Source of the DNA: JBEEJZ01 sp041168905
GTDB lineage: Bacteria > Pseudomonadota > Gammaproteobacteria > Burkholderiales > Burkholderiaceae_C
Assembly (NCBI GenBank): GCA_041168905.1
Contig: JBEEJZ010000074.1
Location: 10,133-74,132 of the forward strand
Length of the DNA stretch: 64,000 nt
Reading direction: 5' to 3'
Notes under the pieces: model-generated
Told to the model about the DNA's origin: nothing
Seen by the model: the letters and a program-made list of their open reading frames with translations, nothing else
Database searches by the model: none
Program-made: the position numbers and the translations under genes
In this document: positions 15,992 through 24,500 of the stretch, in pieces
Numbering within the stretch: the first letter of the stretch is position 1
Layout of the letters: every line of letters begins with the position of its first letter

Positions 15992-17731
15992 TCAAAAACT
16001 TTCCCATTGACCTTCGTCACCTCCCTTGCTTGGGGATATGGAGGTTGAGGCGGCTGGCGCATGGCCGAGCGCTTTGACTGTCTTGGGTTTGCTCAGGGGT
16101 TTGGGTTTGATCGCCGCTTTGGGGGCGGCTACGGCTTGCGTGGTGGGGCCGGGCTTTCGGGTTGTTGCCACAAAATGTGATCCGTTGGCGTCCAGGCGGA
16201 ATACCGCCACCGCCTGCACCAAGTCTTGAGCCTGGGTGTTCAGGCTGGAGGCTGCAGAAGCCATCTCTTCCACCAAGGCGGCATTCTGTTGCGTGGCTTG
16301 GTCCAGCTGGGTCACAGCCTCGCCAATTTGCGAGACCCCCGAACCCTGCTCAACACTGGCTGCACTGATTTCGGACATGATGTCCGTGACGCGGCGGATA
16401 CTGTTGACGACATCGTTCATCGTGGCGCCAGCTTGATCGACGAGGATCGAGCCGTGGTCCACGCGCTGAACGCTGTCGGTGATCAGGGTTTTGATTTCCT
16501 TGGCAGCTTCGGCGCTGCGCTGCGCCAGGGTTCGGACTTCGCCTGCGACCACCGCAAAGCCTCTCCCTTGCTCGCCTGCACGCGCTGCCTCGACGGCCGC
16601 GTTCAGCGCCAGGATGTTGGTTTGAAACGCGATGCCATCAATCACGGAAATGATGTCGGCGATTTTTTTGCTGGAGTCGCTGATGCCGCGCATGGTGTCC
16701 ACCACCTGAGCAACCACAGTCCCGCCTTGCACGGCCACCGTTGAGGCGCTTTGGGCGAGTTGATTGGCTTGCCGGGCGTTGTCGGCGTTTTGATTGACTG
16801 TGGAACCCAGTTGCTCCATGGACGCAGCCGTTTGCTCCAGGGCGCTGGCCTGGTGTTCAGTACGCCCGCTCAGGTCCAGGTTGCTTTGGGAAATTTCGGC
16901 GCTTGCGGTTTCTATCGATTCGGCGCCCCTGCGCACCGTGCCGACGACCTTCGCCAGGCTGGCTTGCATGTCGCTGAGGGCCTTTAAAAGCAGGGCAGTT
17001 TCATTGGTGCCACTGGCATCAAATTGCAGGGTGAGGTCGCCGCCAGCCACAGCGCGAGCCACATCCACTGCCTTCTGTATGGGGCGGGTGATGGCGCGAA
17101 TGATCCAGATCGCCAGCAAGATGGACATCGTCAGAGACAGTGAGCCGGTCGCCCACACCGTCATTTCGATGGCGCCGGCGGCGGCTTCCGCATCGTGGCT
17201 GGCCTGGGCGGTGGTCTCATCCTGATTGCTTGTTTCCTCCTTGATGGCTTCAAAATAGGCCAGCTGGATCGGGCGGACATCGTCCAGCAGGAGTGCGATG
17301 GCCTCCTCTTTTTTCTCCTGCTCAATCAGCGCCAGGTACCGATCGGTGTGGGTTTTGTAGTCTTTGCGGAGTTCGACCATCCGTGCAAGCACCTTCCGAC
17401 CTTTTTCTGAATGGATGTCTTTGTCCAGGCGAGCCATGATTTCGTCAACCGCCTTGCGTGAGCTCTGGATTTGCTCCAGCTCCTGCCTGATGTCGCCCGC
17501 CTTGGTCATCAATGCCACGTTGCGAGAGGCTCTAGCCTGATGGTTGATCTCGTCACGCAGGTGGCCCAGATCCCGCAGAATTTCCATTCTTCGCTCGGTG
17601 ACGTCGATCAGGCTGTCGTGCAGTTTGCTGGTCTGCAAGAGGGTGATGCTGCCCATGAGTATCAGCATCAGGGCGATCAGGCTGAATGCTAGCTTCAAGC
17701 GAGTAGAAATCTTCATGTCACTGAAATTCAT
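15992..17731 (-). CDS. Methyl-accepting chemotaxis protein with 4HB-type sensor
   Basis: This is a transmembrane chemoreceptor that signals to CheA/CheW. The 579 residues show a first membrane helix (about 14-32), a periplasmic four-helix-bundle-like sensor (about 35-190) and a second membrane helix (about 192-214). A HAMP domain (about 215-268) and the long cytoplasmic coiled coil follow, with the hairpin tip around GIAFQTNILALNAAVEAARA. The tail is Pro/Lys-rich and ends in QWESF, an xWxxF pentapeptide of the kind that tethers CheR or CheB. An AAGG lies nine bases before the ATG. No other chemotaxis or flagellar gene adjoins it, and the ligand is unknown. Confidence 0.93.
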   Translation of the reverse strand: MNFSDMKISTRLKLAFSLIALMLILMGSITLLQTSKLHDSLIDVTERRMEILRDLGHLRDEINHQARASRNVALMTKAGDIRQELEQIQSSRKAVDEIMARLDKDIHSEKGRKVLARMVELRKDYKTHTDRYLALIEQEKKEEAIALLLDDVRPIQLAYFEAIKEETSNQDETTAQASHDAEAAAGAIEMTVWATGSLSLTMSILLAIWIIRAITRPIQKAVDVARAVAGGDLTLQFDASGTNETALLLKALSDMQASLAKVVGTVRRGAESIETASAEISQSNLDLSGRTEHQASALEQTAASMEQLGSTVNQNADNARQANQLAQSASTVAVQGGTVVAQVVDTMRGISDSSKKIADIISVIDGIAFQTNILALNAAVEAARAGEQGRGFAVVAGEVRTLAQRSAEAAKEIKTLITDSVQRVDHGSILVDQAGATMNDVVNSIRRVTDIMSEISAASVEQGSGVSQIGEAVTQLDQATQQNAALVEEMASAASSLNTQAQDLVQAVAVFRLDANGSHFVATTRKPGPTTQAVAAPKAAIKPKPLSKPKTVKALGHAPAASTSISPSKGGDEGQWESF

Positions 17732-17809
17732 GTCGATGGCCTTTTTATGGGGTTGTCGGGTTGTTTGCCTGACGCGTCAAGCACCGGTTTGCTTGAAAGT
17801 ATCCCTGTA

Positions 17810-18271
17810 TCAGGCAAACCCCTGTTGGCGCCAGGCCTCAAAGACCGTGACGGCCACCGCGTTAGACAGGTTGAGGCTGCGCTGACCTTCCCGCATCGGG
17901 AGCTTGAGGCAGCGTTCGGGTGCAAAGCTGGATCTCGCAGCGTCGCTGAGCCCGCGTGTCTCGGCACCGAAAACCAGCCAGTCTCCTTCTTGAAACTGGG
18001 TGCTGTACACCTTGCCGGTCCCCTTGGTGGTCAGTGCAAACAGACGTTCTGATGGTGGCTGTTCGGTCGCCAGGAAGGTGGCCCAGTCACTGTGCTTGCG
18101 CAGGGTGGCGTATTCGTGATAGTCCAAACCTGCACGGCGCATGTGTTTGTCATCCATGGAGAAGCCCAGGGGTTCGATCAGGTGCAGGGTGCAGCCGGTG
18201 TTGGCCGCCAGACGGATGATGTTGCCGGTGTTGGGGGGGATTTCCGGCTCGACAAGAACGATGTGAAACAT
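17810..18271 (-). CDS. trmL: tRNA (cytidine(34)-2'-O)-methyltransferase TrmL
   Basis: This is a SPOUT-class enzyme that 2'-O-methylates the wobble base of certain leucine tRNAs. The 153 residues contain the typical N-terminus (VLVEPEIPPNTGNI, residues about 5-18) and the trefoil-knot motifs FGAETRGL near 107 and the C-terminal LPMREGQRSLNLSNAVAV. The length fits the TrmL family. The ATG at 18271 (MFHIVLV) was preferred over one seven codons upstream because it matches where the conserved strand begins. Its stop lies 78 bases before the start of the chemoreceptor gene on the same strand. The spacer contains two inverted repeats but no clear terminator. Confidence 0.92.
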   Translation of the reverse strand: MFHIVLVEPEIPPNTGNIIRLAANTGCTLHLIEPLGFSMDDKHMRRAGLDYHEYATLRKHSDWATFLATEQPPSERLFALTTKGTGKVYSTQFQEGDWLVFGAETRGLSDAARSSFAPERCLKLPMREGQRSLNLSNAVAVTVFEAWRQQGFA

Positions 18272-18314
18272 GCTTTGTATTTTCAAGCCCAAATGGCATG
18301 TCGTGAATGAATGC

Positions 18315-19013
18315 TTAAAGTTCGGTGCGAGCCACTACCAGCGCTGTGACGTGGCTGGCGCCCGCAGCGCGCAGCGCAAGTGCGGCTGAGTGCAGCGACG
18401 CACCTGTGGTCATCACGTCATCGACTAAAACAACGCGCCGATCCTTTAGCTGTGCTGCCAGCAGCGGATCCACCGCAAACGCGTCTTTCACATTCTTGAG
18501 GCGCTCCGCGCGGCTCAGCTGGCTTTGGTGGGCTACGTCTTTCAGGCGCAACAGGATGTTGTCGCGGGTTTTGCTGGCGGACAGCTGCCTGGCGAGCAGC
18601 GAGGCCTGGTTATAGCCGCGCTCCTTGAGTCGATGAACGGACAAGGGCATGGGGATGAGGAAATGGGCATTGTCGATGGCGGGTTCCACCCAGGGCGCGC
18701 TGCGCAAGAGCAAGGACAGGCTGGCACAGTGGCCCGGCTGCTGCGCGAACTTGAAGTCAATGATGAGTCTGGCCCAAGGGTAGGCGTATGCCACTGCCGC
18801 AAAGCATGCGTCCAGTGCGGGAGGTGATAGTAGGCATTCGCCACACTGTAGGACCCCCGTGGGAACCGACTGTGCACAGGTTTTGCAACGAGGAACCGGC
18901 TGGGCAAATCGTGCAACGCAGGCCTCGCAGACTGCTTGTGACGGCCAGGATCCGCACACCTTGCATGTGCTGGGAATATGGGCGGCCAAACCTCGTAGGC
19001 GCTTGAAGAGCAT
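18315..19013 (-). CDS. ComF family phosphoribosyltransferase-like protein
   Basis: This is a 232-residue ComF/GntX-like protein linked in other bacteria to DNA uptake and use of DNA as nutrient. The N-terminal 65 residues hold a cysteine-rich zinc-binding region (CKVCG, CEAC, CKTC and CGEC pairs). The C-terminal half is a phosphoribosyltransferase fold with the PRPP-binding loop VVLVDDVMTTGAS near residue 190-203. The start ATG lies 38 bases from the start of the divergent BioC-like gene. No other competence genes are in the window. Confidence 0.88.
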   Translation of the reverse strand: MLFKRLRGLAAHIPSTCKVCGSWPSQAVCEACVARFAQPVPRCKTCAQSVPTGVLQCGECLLSPPALDACFAAVAYAYPWARLIIDFKFAQQPGHCASLSLLLRSAPWVEPAIDNAHFLIPMPLSVHRLKERGYNQASLLARQLSASKTRDNILLRLKDVAHQSQLSRAERLKNVKDAFAVDPLLAAQLKDRRVVLVDDVMTTGASLHSAALALRAAGASHVTALVVARTEL

Positions 19014-19051
19014 GCGATCAATATACTTGGTGCTCCATATTTCACGTCAAC

Positions 19052-19969
19052 ATGAAGCCTGAACATCCTCCCTCGTTGGACCCCCTGGCCGCCCGCCGAT
19101 GGGCTGTGCTGAGCCCCGCACACGATGCGGTAGCTGACAGAGTGGAGTCAGCCTGGCTGCACGAAGAGGTTGCGCGAAGGATGGAAGAGCGCTTGCAATG
19201 GATCACGTTGCAGCCGAAGTCCTGGGTGCATTGGGAGCCGTTGCGGGGCGGGCTCCATATTCACCAGGCGCTGAGCAACCGTTATCCCGAGGCTGCCTGC
19301 GCTGTGATAGAGAGCGACTCTGGCCATGCCCAAGCGGTCCAGGCGGCACTGGAAAAGCCTTGGTGGACGCCCAAGCGCTGGTTGGGCTCAAAGACCCGTT
19401 TTCAGATGCCTGCGCCTGGCAAAGCGGATATGTTGTGGGCCAATATGGCGTTGCACATGTCTGCTCAGCCTCAGAGTTTGCTGGCAAGCTGGCAGAACTT
19501 GCTGGCCGTTGACGGATTTTTGATGTTTTCTTGCCTGGGGCCAGACACATTGCGAGAACTCCGTACGCTGTTTGCCGACTTGAATTGGCCGGCACCCGCT
19601 CACGACTTCACGGATATGCACGATTGGGGTGACATGCTCGTCCAAACGGGATTCGCCGAGCCGGTGATGGACATGGAGCGAATCACCTTGAGCTTCGAGA
19701 CCCCGGAGCGCTTGTTGCAGGAGCTTCGTGCGCTGGGGCGCAATTTGCATCGGGACAGATTTCCCGCCTTGCGCGGGCGCCATTGGCGAGATCAGTTGCA
19801 TCGGGAGCTCCGGTCGCGCCTCACGGGTGCAGATGGTCGGTTGTCGGTGACCTTCGAGGTCATTTACGGTCATGCGCTGAAAGCGGCGCCACGTCTCAGC
19901 GTGCAGCCGCAAACAACATTGACCCTGGATCAAATGCGGGAGAGCTTGAGTCGCAATAAGCGCCATTAG
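19052..19969 (+). CDS. BioC-like methyltransferase-fold protein
   Basis: This is a 305-residue protein resembling malonyl-ACP O-methyltransferase BioC of biotin synthesis, by its overall length, its early ARRW motif (residues about 13-16) and the post-catalytic FSCLGPDTLRELR region (about 158-170). The usual glycine-rich SAM-binding loop (GxGxG) is missing: the matching stretch near residues 58-68 reads WVHWEPLRGGL. The enzyme may thus have lost or changed its SAM binding. It is divergent from comF with 38 bases between starts. No other biotin gene is in the window. Confidence 0.7.
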   Translation: MKPEHPPSLDPLAARRWAVLSPAHDAVADRVESAWLHEEVARRMEERLQWITLQPKSWVHWEPLRGGLHIHQALSNRYPEAACAVIESDSGHAQAVQAALEKPWWTPKRWLGSKTRFQMPAPGKADMLWANMALHMSAQPQSLLASWQNLLAVDGFLMFSCLGPDTLRELRTLFADLNWPAPAHDFTDMHDWGDMLVQTGFAEPVMDMERITLSFETPERLLQELRALGRNLHRDRFPALRGRHWRDQLHRELRSRLTGADGRLSVTFEVIYGHALKAAPRLSVQPQTTLTLDQMRESLSRNKRH

Positions 19970-20028
19970 CGCAACCAGGCCTGCGGAGGAAGTGCGGCCA
20001 TGCTCGGGCTGGGGTCCTGGGGGTGGAT

Positions 20029-20034
20029 TACAAT
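20029..20034 (+). promoter_or_regulatory. -10 candidate for the cytochrome oxidase cluster
   Basis: TACAAT lies 75 bases before the DUF2244 gene, in the 140-base spacer after the BioC-like gene. The -35 region is GC-rich and does not match a consensus. The spacer holds no other recognisable feature apart from a weak AATCAA/TTGATT inverted repeat at 20074-20098. Confidence 0.3.
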
Positions 20035-20109
20035 CAAAAACTTGTAACAAGGCATTTACCTTAGGCGCGCCAGAATCAATGGGTTATGGCGGTTGATTAG
20101 GAATCAAGC

Positions 20110-20586
20110 GTGTCCTCCCAGGCGTTTAGTGTTGCAACTGTTCAGGGCGAAAAAGTGCAGTGGTTCTTGAAAAGGAACTGTTCTGTGACGCCTCGTCAGT
20201 TGTGCTGGATGTACGCATCATTGACCGTGGTGTCGCTGGGTATCTCTGCGGCCTTCTGGTGGCGGGGCGCGACACTGGTCATGCCATTTGCCTGGCTGGA
20301 GTTGCTGGCTGTGGGTGTTGCCTTTGTGATGTATGCGAGGCATGCTGCCGACGGTGAAAGGATCGTGCTCGAAAACGCCACGCTGGTGGTGGAGCTTGAG
20401 CGAGCCGGGCGGCTGCAGCGGTCAGAGTTTTCTCGGGACTGGGTGCGTGTGGAGCCCCAAAATGTGTCGGGTTCTCTTGTTGTGGTGTCGGGGCATGGGC
20501 GGTCTGTGAGTGTGGGGCGATATTTGCGCCCGGAGCTCAGGCCAGTGCTTGCCAAAGAAATTCGAGCGGCTTTGCGTGCCGTTTAG
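20110..20586 (+). CDS. DUF2244 domain membrane protein
   Basis: This 158-residue protein with two membrane helices (about 35-52 and 55-75) and a C-terminal beta-rich domain belongs to the DUF2244 family, often found at the head of cytochrome oxidase clusters in betaproteobacteria. The start is a GTG with AGGA eight bases before it. It lies 69 bases upstream of coxB on the same strand. Its function is unknown, and its position suggests a role in oxidase assembly or membrane insertion. Confidence 0.8.
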   Translation: MSSQAFSVATVQGEKVQWFLKRNCSVTPRQLCWMYASLTVVSLGISAAFWWRGATLVMPFAWLELLAVGVAFVMYARHAADGERIVLENATLVVELERAGRLQRSEFSRDWVRVEPQNVSGSLVVVSGHGRSVSVGRYLRPELRPVLAKEIRAALRAV

Positions 20587-20655
20587 CGGTGTGCCTGTCG
20601 TGCTGTGTTGGGTGCCCGGGGCCTGGGTTAATTACTTAGTGATGAAGAAGTGAAC

Positions 20656-21843
20656 ATGATGAAGAGCATTTTCAACAAATCGGCTTCACTGCTGTCCGCG
20701 GCAGCTGTTTGGGGTGGTTCTGTGGCGTTTTCGTCGGCCCACGCCGTCGGCGATTTGCCGGGAGGCCCGGCAGTGCGGCAGCTTAACCTGGCACCAGCGG
20801 TCACCAAGATTGCTGAAGAGCAGGCCTGGCTGCACTGGTTCATGCTGATCTTGTGCACGGTGATCTTTGTGGCTGTTTTCAGTGTGATGTTTTATTCCAT
20901 CTGGAAGCACCGTAAATCCAAGGGTCACAAGCCTGCAACCTTTCATGAGTCCGTCACCGTTGAGGTGATCTGGACGATCATCCCTTTCATCATCGTCATC
21001 TTTATGGCCCTGCCGGCGACCAAAGTGATCGTGGCCATGAAAGACACAAGCAATGCGGACCTGACCATCAAGGTCACTGGTATGCAGTGGAAATGGGGTT
21101 ATGACTACCTCAAGGGTGAGGGTGAGGGCATTTCTGTGCTGTCCACACTGGATGCTGGCCATCGTGCGCTGTCTGATGCGGGTGGTCCCAAGGCGGGTCA
21201 GGATGTTGAGGACTATCTCCTGAAGGTTGACCACCCCATGGTGGTGCCGGTGGGGCGCAAGGTTCGATTGATCACCACTGCGAACGACGTGATTCACTCG
21301 TTCATGGTGCCAGCATTCGGTATCAAGCAGGATGCGATTCCTGGGTTTGTTCGTGACACTTGGTTCCGTGCTGAAAAGATTGGTGACTATCACGGTCAAT
21401 GCGTTGAGCTGTGCGGCAAGGAGCATGCCTACATGCCCATCCACGTCAAGGTTGTCAGTGCCGAGGATTACGCCAAGTGGGTGTCTGACGAAAGCAAAAA
21501 AATGGCTGCCAAGATGGACGATCCTTCCAAGGTCTGGACGCTGGACGACATCATGAAGCGCGGCGAAAAGGTTTATGCGGCTAACTGTGCTGCCTGCCAC
21601 CAGGCCAACGGCAAGGGCGCGGGGCCTATCAAGCCGCTTGACGCTGCAGCTGTGGTCCTGGACGCGGACAAGAGCAAGCAGATCGCAGTTTTGCTGAATG
21701 GTCAAAACAATGGCGCCATGCCGGCGTGGAAGCAGCTGAACGACACCGATATTGCGGCTGTGATCAGTTACACCAAGAACAGCTGGTCGAACAAAACGGG
21801 TCAGTTGGTGCAGCCCGCTGAAGTTCTGGCTGCGCGCAAATAA
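20656..21843 (+). CDS. coxB: Cytochrome c oxidase subunit II with fused cytochrome c domain
   Basis: This is subunit II of an aa3/caa3-type oxidase, which accepts electrons through its CuA centre. After a signal sequence there are two membrane helices (about 55-80 and 105-125). The cupredoxin domain carries the CuA ligands H214, C249, C253, H257 and M260 (segment GQCVELCGKEHAYM). A C-terminal cytochrome c domain has its haem site CAACH at 311-315, so the enzyme is of the caa3 kind. Start candidates are GTG 20650, ATG 20656 and ATG 20659; the second is used here, with GAAGAAG just before it. coxA follows after 47 bases. Confidence 0.93.
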   Translation: MMKSIFNKSASLLSAAAVWGGSVAFSSAHAVGDLPGGPAVRQLNLAPAVTKIAEEQAWLHWFMLILCTVIFVAVFSVMFYSIWKHRKSKGHKPATFHESVTVEVIWTIIPFIIVIFMALPATKVIVAMKDTSNADLTIKVTGMQWKWGYDYLKGEGEGISVLSTLDAGHRALSDAGGPKAGQDVEDYLLKVDHPMVVPVGRKVRLITTANDVIHSFMVPAFGIKQDAIPGFVRDTWFRAEKIGDYHGQCVELCGKEHAYMPIHVKVVSAEDYAKWVSDESKKMAAKMDDPSKVWTLDDIMKRGEKVYAANCAACHQANGKGAGPIKPLDAAAVVLDADKSKQIAVLLNGQNNGAMPAWKQLNDTDIAAVISYTKNSWSNKTGQLVQPAEVLAARK

Positions 21844-21890
21844 AGCGCTCAGTCAACGCCGTATATTTGAGACTTGAGAAGGAAAACACC

Positions 21891-23513
21891 ATGAGTGCAG
21901 TACTAGACCATCACGATCATGCCCATGACGACCACCACGACCATCATGCCCCAACCGGCTGGCGCAGGTGGGTGTATGCCACCAATCACAAGGATATTGG
22001 AACGCTGTATCTGCTGTTCTCGTTCGCGATGTTGATGGTGGGTGGTGTCTTGGCCTTGTTGATCCGCGCTGAGCTGTTCCAGCCCGGCTTGCAGGTCGCA
22101 AACCCTGAATTGTTCAATCAGTTCACGACCATGCACGGCATCATCATGGTGTTCGGCGCCATCATGCCTGGCTTCGTGGGTTTTGCTAACTGGATGTTGC
22201 CATTGCAAGTTGGCGCATCAGACATGGCTTTTGCGCGCATGAACAACTTCAGCTTCTGGCTGATGATTCCTGCTGCCTTGATGCTGGTGTTGTCCTTTTT
22301 CATGCCCGGCGGTGCCCCGGCTGCGGGCTGGACCTTGTATGCACCTCTGACATTGCAGATGGGTCCGTCCATGGATGCCGGTATCTTTGCGATGCATATT
22401 CTGGGTGCCTCTTCCATCATGGGTTCCATCAACATCATCGTGACCGTGTTGAACATGCGGGCTCCTGGCATGACGCTGATGAAGATGCCGATGTTTGCCT
22501 GGACCTGGTTGATCACAGCTTATTTGCTGATTGCAGTGATGCCTGTGTTGGCTGGCGCGATCACCATGACTCTGACCGACCGTCACTTTGGCACCAGCTT
22601 CTTCAACCCTGCTGGTGGTGGTGATCCAGTGATGTACCAGCATATTTTCTGGTTCTTCGGCCACCCTGAGGTTTACATCATGATCTTGCCGGCCTTCGGC
22701 ATCATCAGCCAGATCGTTCCCGCGTTCGCACGTAAAAAGCTGTTTGGCTATGCCTCGATGGTTTACGCAACCTCGTCTATTGCCATCCTGTCTTTCATTG
22801 TGTGGGCACACCACATGTTCACGACTGGCATGCCTGTGACCGGACAGTTGTTCTTCATGTATGCCACCATGTTGATCGCTGTGCCCACGGCAGTGAAGAT
22901 CTTCAATTGGATTGCCACCATGTGGCAAGGTTCCATGACCTTTGAAACCCCCATGCTTTTTGCAGTCGGTTTCATTTTTGTGTTCACCATGGGTGGCTTC
23001 ACCGGGTTGATGCTGGCCATGGCGCCCATTGACATCCAATTGCAGGACACCTACTACGTGGTGGCCCACTTCCACTATGTGCTGGTGGCGGGTTCTCTGT
23101 ATGCCATGTTCGCTGGTTACTATTACTGGTGCCCCAAGTGGACAGGTGTGATGTACAACGAGACGCGTGGCAAGATTCACTTCTGGTGGTCGTTGATTGC
23201 GTTTAACGTGACATTCTTCCCCATGCATTTCCTGGGCTTGGCTGGCATGCCGCGCCGCTACGCTGACTACCCCATGCAATTTGCTGATTTCAATGCAGTT
23301 GCGACCGTGGGTGCTTTCGCTTTTGGTCTGGCGCAGGTTTACTTCTTCTTGTTCATTGTCTTGCCCACCATGATGGGCAAAGGTGAAAAGGCCGTTCAAA
23401 AGCCATGGGAAGCAGCAGAAGGTCTGGAATGGGAAGTCCCCTCACCAGCACCCTTCCATACCTTTGAAACACCTCCGAAGCTGGACGCGACAGCGACCAA
23501 GGTGATTGCTTGA
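21891..23513 (+). CDS. coxA: Cytochrome c oxidase subunit I
   Basis: This is the catalytic subunit of the haem-copper oxidase and a 12-helix membrane protein of 540 residues. It shows the haem a ligand in the MHGIIM helix, the CuB/proton-channel motif GHPEVYI, the HH pair of the VWAHHMF segment, and the HFHYVL motif with the haem a3 and low-spin haem ligands. The N-terminus is unusually rich in His and Asp (residues 6-20), suggesting a metal-binding tail. AGGAAAA lies before the ATG at 21891. The ATG-less extension upstream is not part of the protein. Confidence 0.95.
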   Translation: MSAVLDHHDHAHDDHHDHHAPTGWRRWVYATNHKDIGTLYLLFSFAMLMVGGVLALLIRAELFQPGLQVANPELFNQFTTMHGIIMVFGAIMPGFVGFANWMLPLQVGASDMAFARMNNFSFWLMIPAALMLVLSFFMPGGAPAAGWTLYAPLTLQMGPSMDAGIFAMHILGASSIMGSINIIVTVLNMRAPGMTLMKMPMFAWTWLITAYLLIAVMPVLAGAITMTLTDRHFGTSFFNPAGGGDPVMYQHIFWFFGHPEVYIMILPAFGIISQIVPAFARKKLFGYASMVYATSSIAILSFIVWAHHMFTTGMPVTGQLFFMYATMLIAVPTAVKIFNWIATMWQGSMTFETPMLFAVGFIFVFTMGGFTGLMLAMAPIDIQLQDTYYVVAHFHYVLVAGSLYAMFAGYYYWCPKWTGVMYNETRGKIHFWWSLIAFNVTFFPMHFLGLAGMPRRYADYPMQFADFNAVATVGAFAFGLAQVYFFLFIVLPTMMGKGEKAVQKPWEAAEGLEWEVPSPAPFHTFETPPKLDATATKVIA

Positions 23514-23538
23514 TTCTGAATTGAAAATCAAGGCAAAA

Positions 23539-23649
23539 ATGAGCCCCGAGCAAAAGCAAAAAAACTTGAAGCTGGCGTGGATTCTTGCTTCTATTGCACT
23601 GGTGTTTTTGCTGGGCTTTGTCGGCAAAATCATCTTGCTGAATCACTGA
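23539..23649 (+). CDS. Cytochrome oxidase small assembly protein
   Basis: This is a 36-residue, single-helix membrane protein between coxA and ctaG: a charged N-terminus (SPEQKQKNLK) followed by one hydrophobic helix (about residues 11-34). AAGG lies six bases before the ATG, and the stop is three bases before ctaG. Proteins of this size, place and shape are found in the same position in other Burkholderiales and are annotated as oxidase small assembly proteins. It is short, so confidence comes from position, ribosome site and helix. Confidence 0.75.
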   Translation: MSPEQKQKNLKLAWILASIALVFLLGFVGKIILLNH

Positions 23650-23652
23650 GTC

Positions 23653-24258
23653 ATGAAACTGCAACAGGCTAACCTGACGATGGTCGGCAAGCTGGCTGTC
23701 ATCACCCTAGGCATGTTTGCCTTTGGTTATGCCTTGGTGCCGCTGTACAAAGCGATTTGCGAGATGACCGGCATTAACGTGCTGGCAATGGGCGAGCGCG
23801 ACATCCCTGGCACCAAAGTCAAGTCACCGGCCAACACTCAGGTGGACTTGACTCGGACCATCACGGTCGAGTTTGATGCCAACAGTCGTGGTCCATGGGA
23901 GTTCAGGCCTGCGACACGGTCGATGCAAGTTCACCCCGGTGAATTGACGACGGTGATGTATGAATTTCAGAACGTGCAAAATCGGCGAATGTCTGCGCAG
24001 GCTATTCCCAGCTATGCGCCTCAGCAGGCCTCTGCGCACTTCAATAAGTTGGAGTGCTTCTGTTTTAGCCAATACACACTGGAGCCGGGTGAGAAAAAAA
24101 CCTGGCCTGTTGCCTTTGTGATTGACCCGCGCTTATCAAAAGACGTTACCACCATCACGCTGTCTTACACCTTCTTTGAGGTGGGAGGGAAAACACCACC
24201 CGCGCCCAAGGGGCAGCAGGCGGCGGTAACGCAAAATTTGCTTGGAGTGGGGGCATGA
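23653..24258 (+). CDS. ctaG: Cytochrome c oxidase assembly protein CtaG/Cox11
   Basis: This is a copper chaperone that inserts CuB into subunit I. The 201 residues have one N-terminal membrane anchor (about 11-31) and a periplasmic immunoglobulin-like domain. The copper-binding CFCF motif is near residues 136-139 within KLECFCFSQ. The start ATG is three bases after the small assembly gene. The 3' end overlaps the DUF2970 gene by four bases (ATGA), indicating one transcript. Confidence 0.94.
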   Translation: MKLQQANLTMVGKLAVITLGMFAFGYALVPLYKAICEMTGINVLAMGERDIPGTKVKSPANTQVDLTRTITVEFDANSRGPWEFRPATRSMQVHPGELTTVMYEFQNVQNRRMSAQAIPSYAPQQASAHFNKLECFCFSQYTLEPGEKKTWPVAFVIDPRLSKDVTTITLSYTFFEVGGKTPPAPKGQQAAVTQNLLGVGA

Positions 24259-24452
24259 ACTCCTCAGGCGCATCGTTCTTGCGAAGTATGAAAACGGTGG
24301 CTTGGTCATTTTTAGGAATTCGCAAACGTAGTGAATTTCAGGATGACCTCGCCCGAGTGAATCCCTTTCATGTGATTGCAGCAGCTTTGATCGCTGTCTC
24401 GATGTTGATTGTGGGCTTGGTTGTTTTGGTAAATTGGGCTGTTGCCGCTTGA
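24255..24452 (+). CDS. DUF2970 domain small membrane protein
   Basis: This 65-residue protein with one C-terminal membrane helix (about 38-62) and a basic, amphipathic N-terminal half (AWSFLGIRKRSEFQDD) belongs to the DUF2970 family, which in betaproteobacteria lies between ctaG and coxC. Its start overlaps the ctaG stop. Function is unknown, and an accessory role in the oxidase is inferred from its fixed position. Confidence 0.82.
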   Translation: MNSSGASFLRSMKTVAWSFLGIRKRSEFQDDLARVNPFHVIAAALIAVSMLIVGLVVLVNWAVAA

Positions 24453-24500
24453 GGCTGCGGATCCTGGTCATTTGTAAGAGTTGAAAGTAACGGAGCTGAT

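Noticed and set aside
17763..17819. Ten-base inverted repeat between trmL and the chemoreceptor as a terminator
   Set aside because: Arms are 37 bases apart and no T run follows; the inner TCAAGC/GCTTGA hairpin is also not followed by T residues.
22218..23399. Long open frame of 393 codons on the minus strand opposite coxA
   Set aside because: It is the mirror of a membrane-protein gene: very rich in His, Gln and Arg, no ribosome-binding site, no known domain, and coxA is certain.
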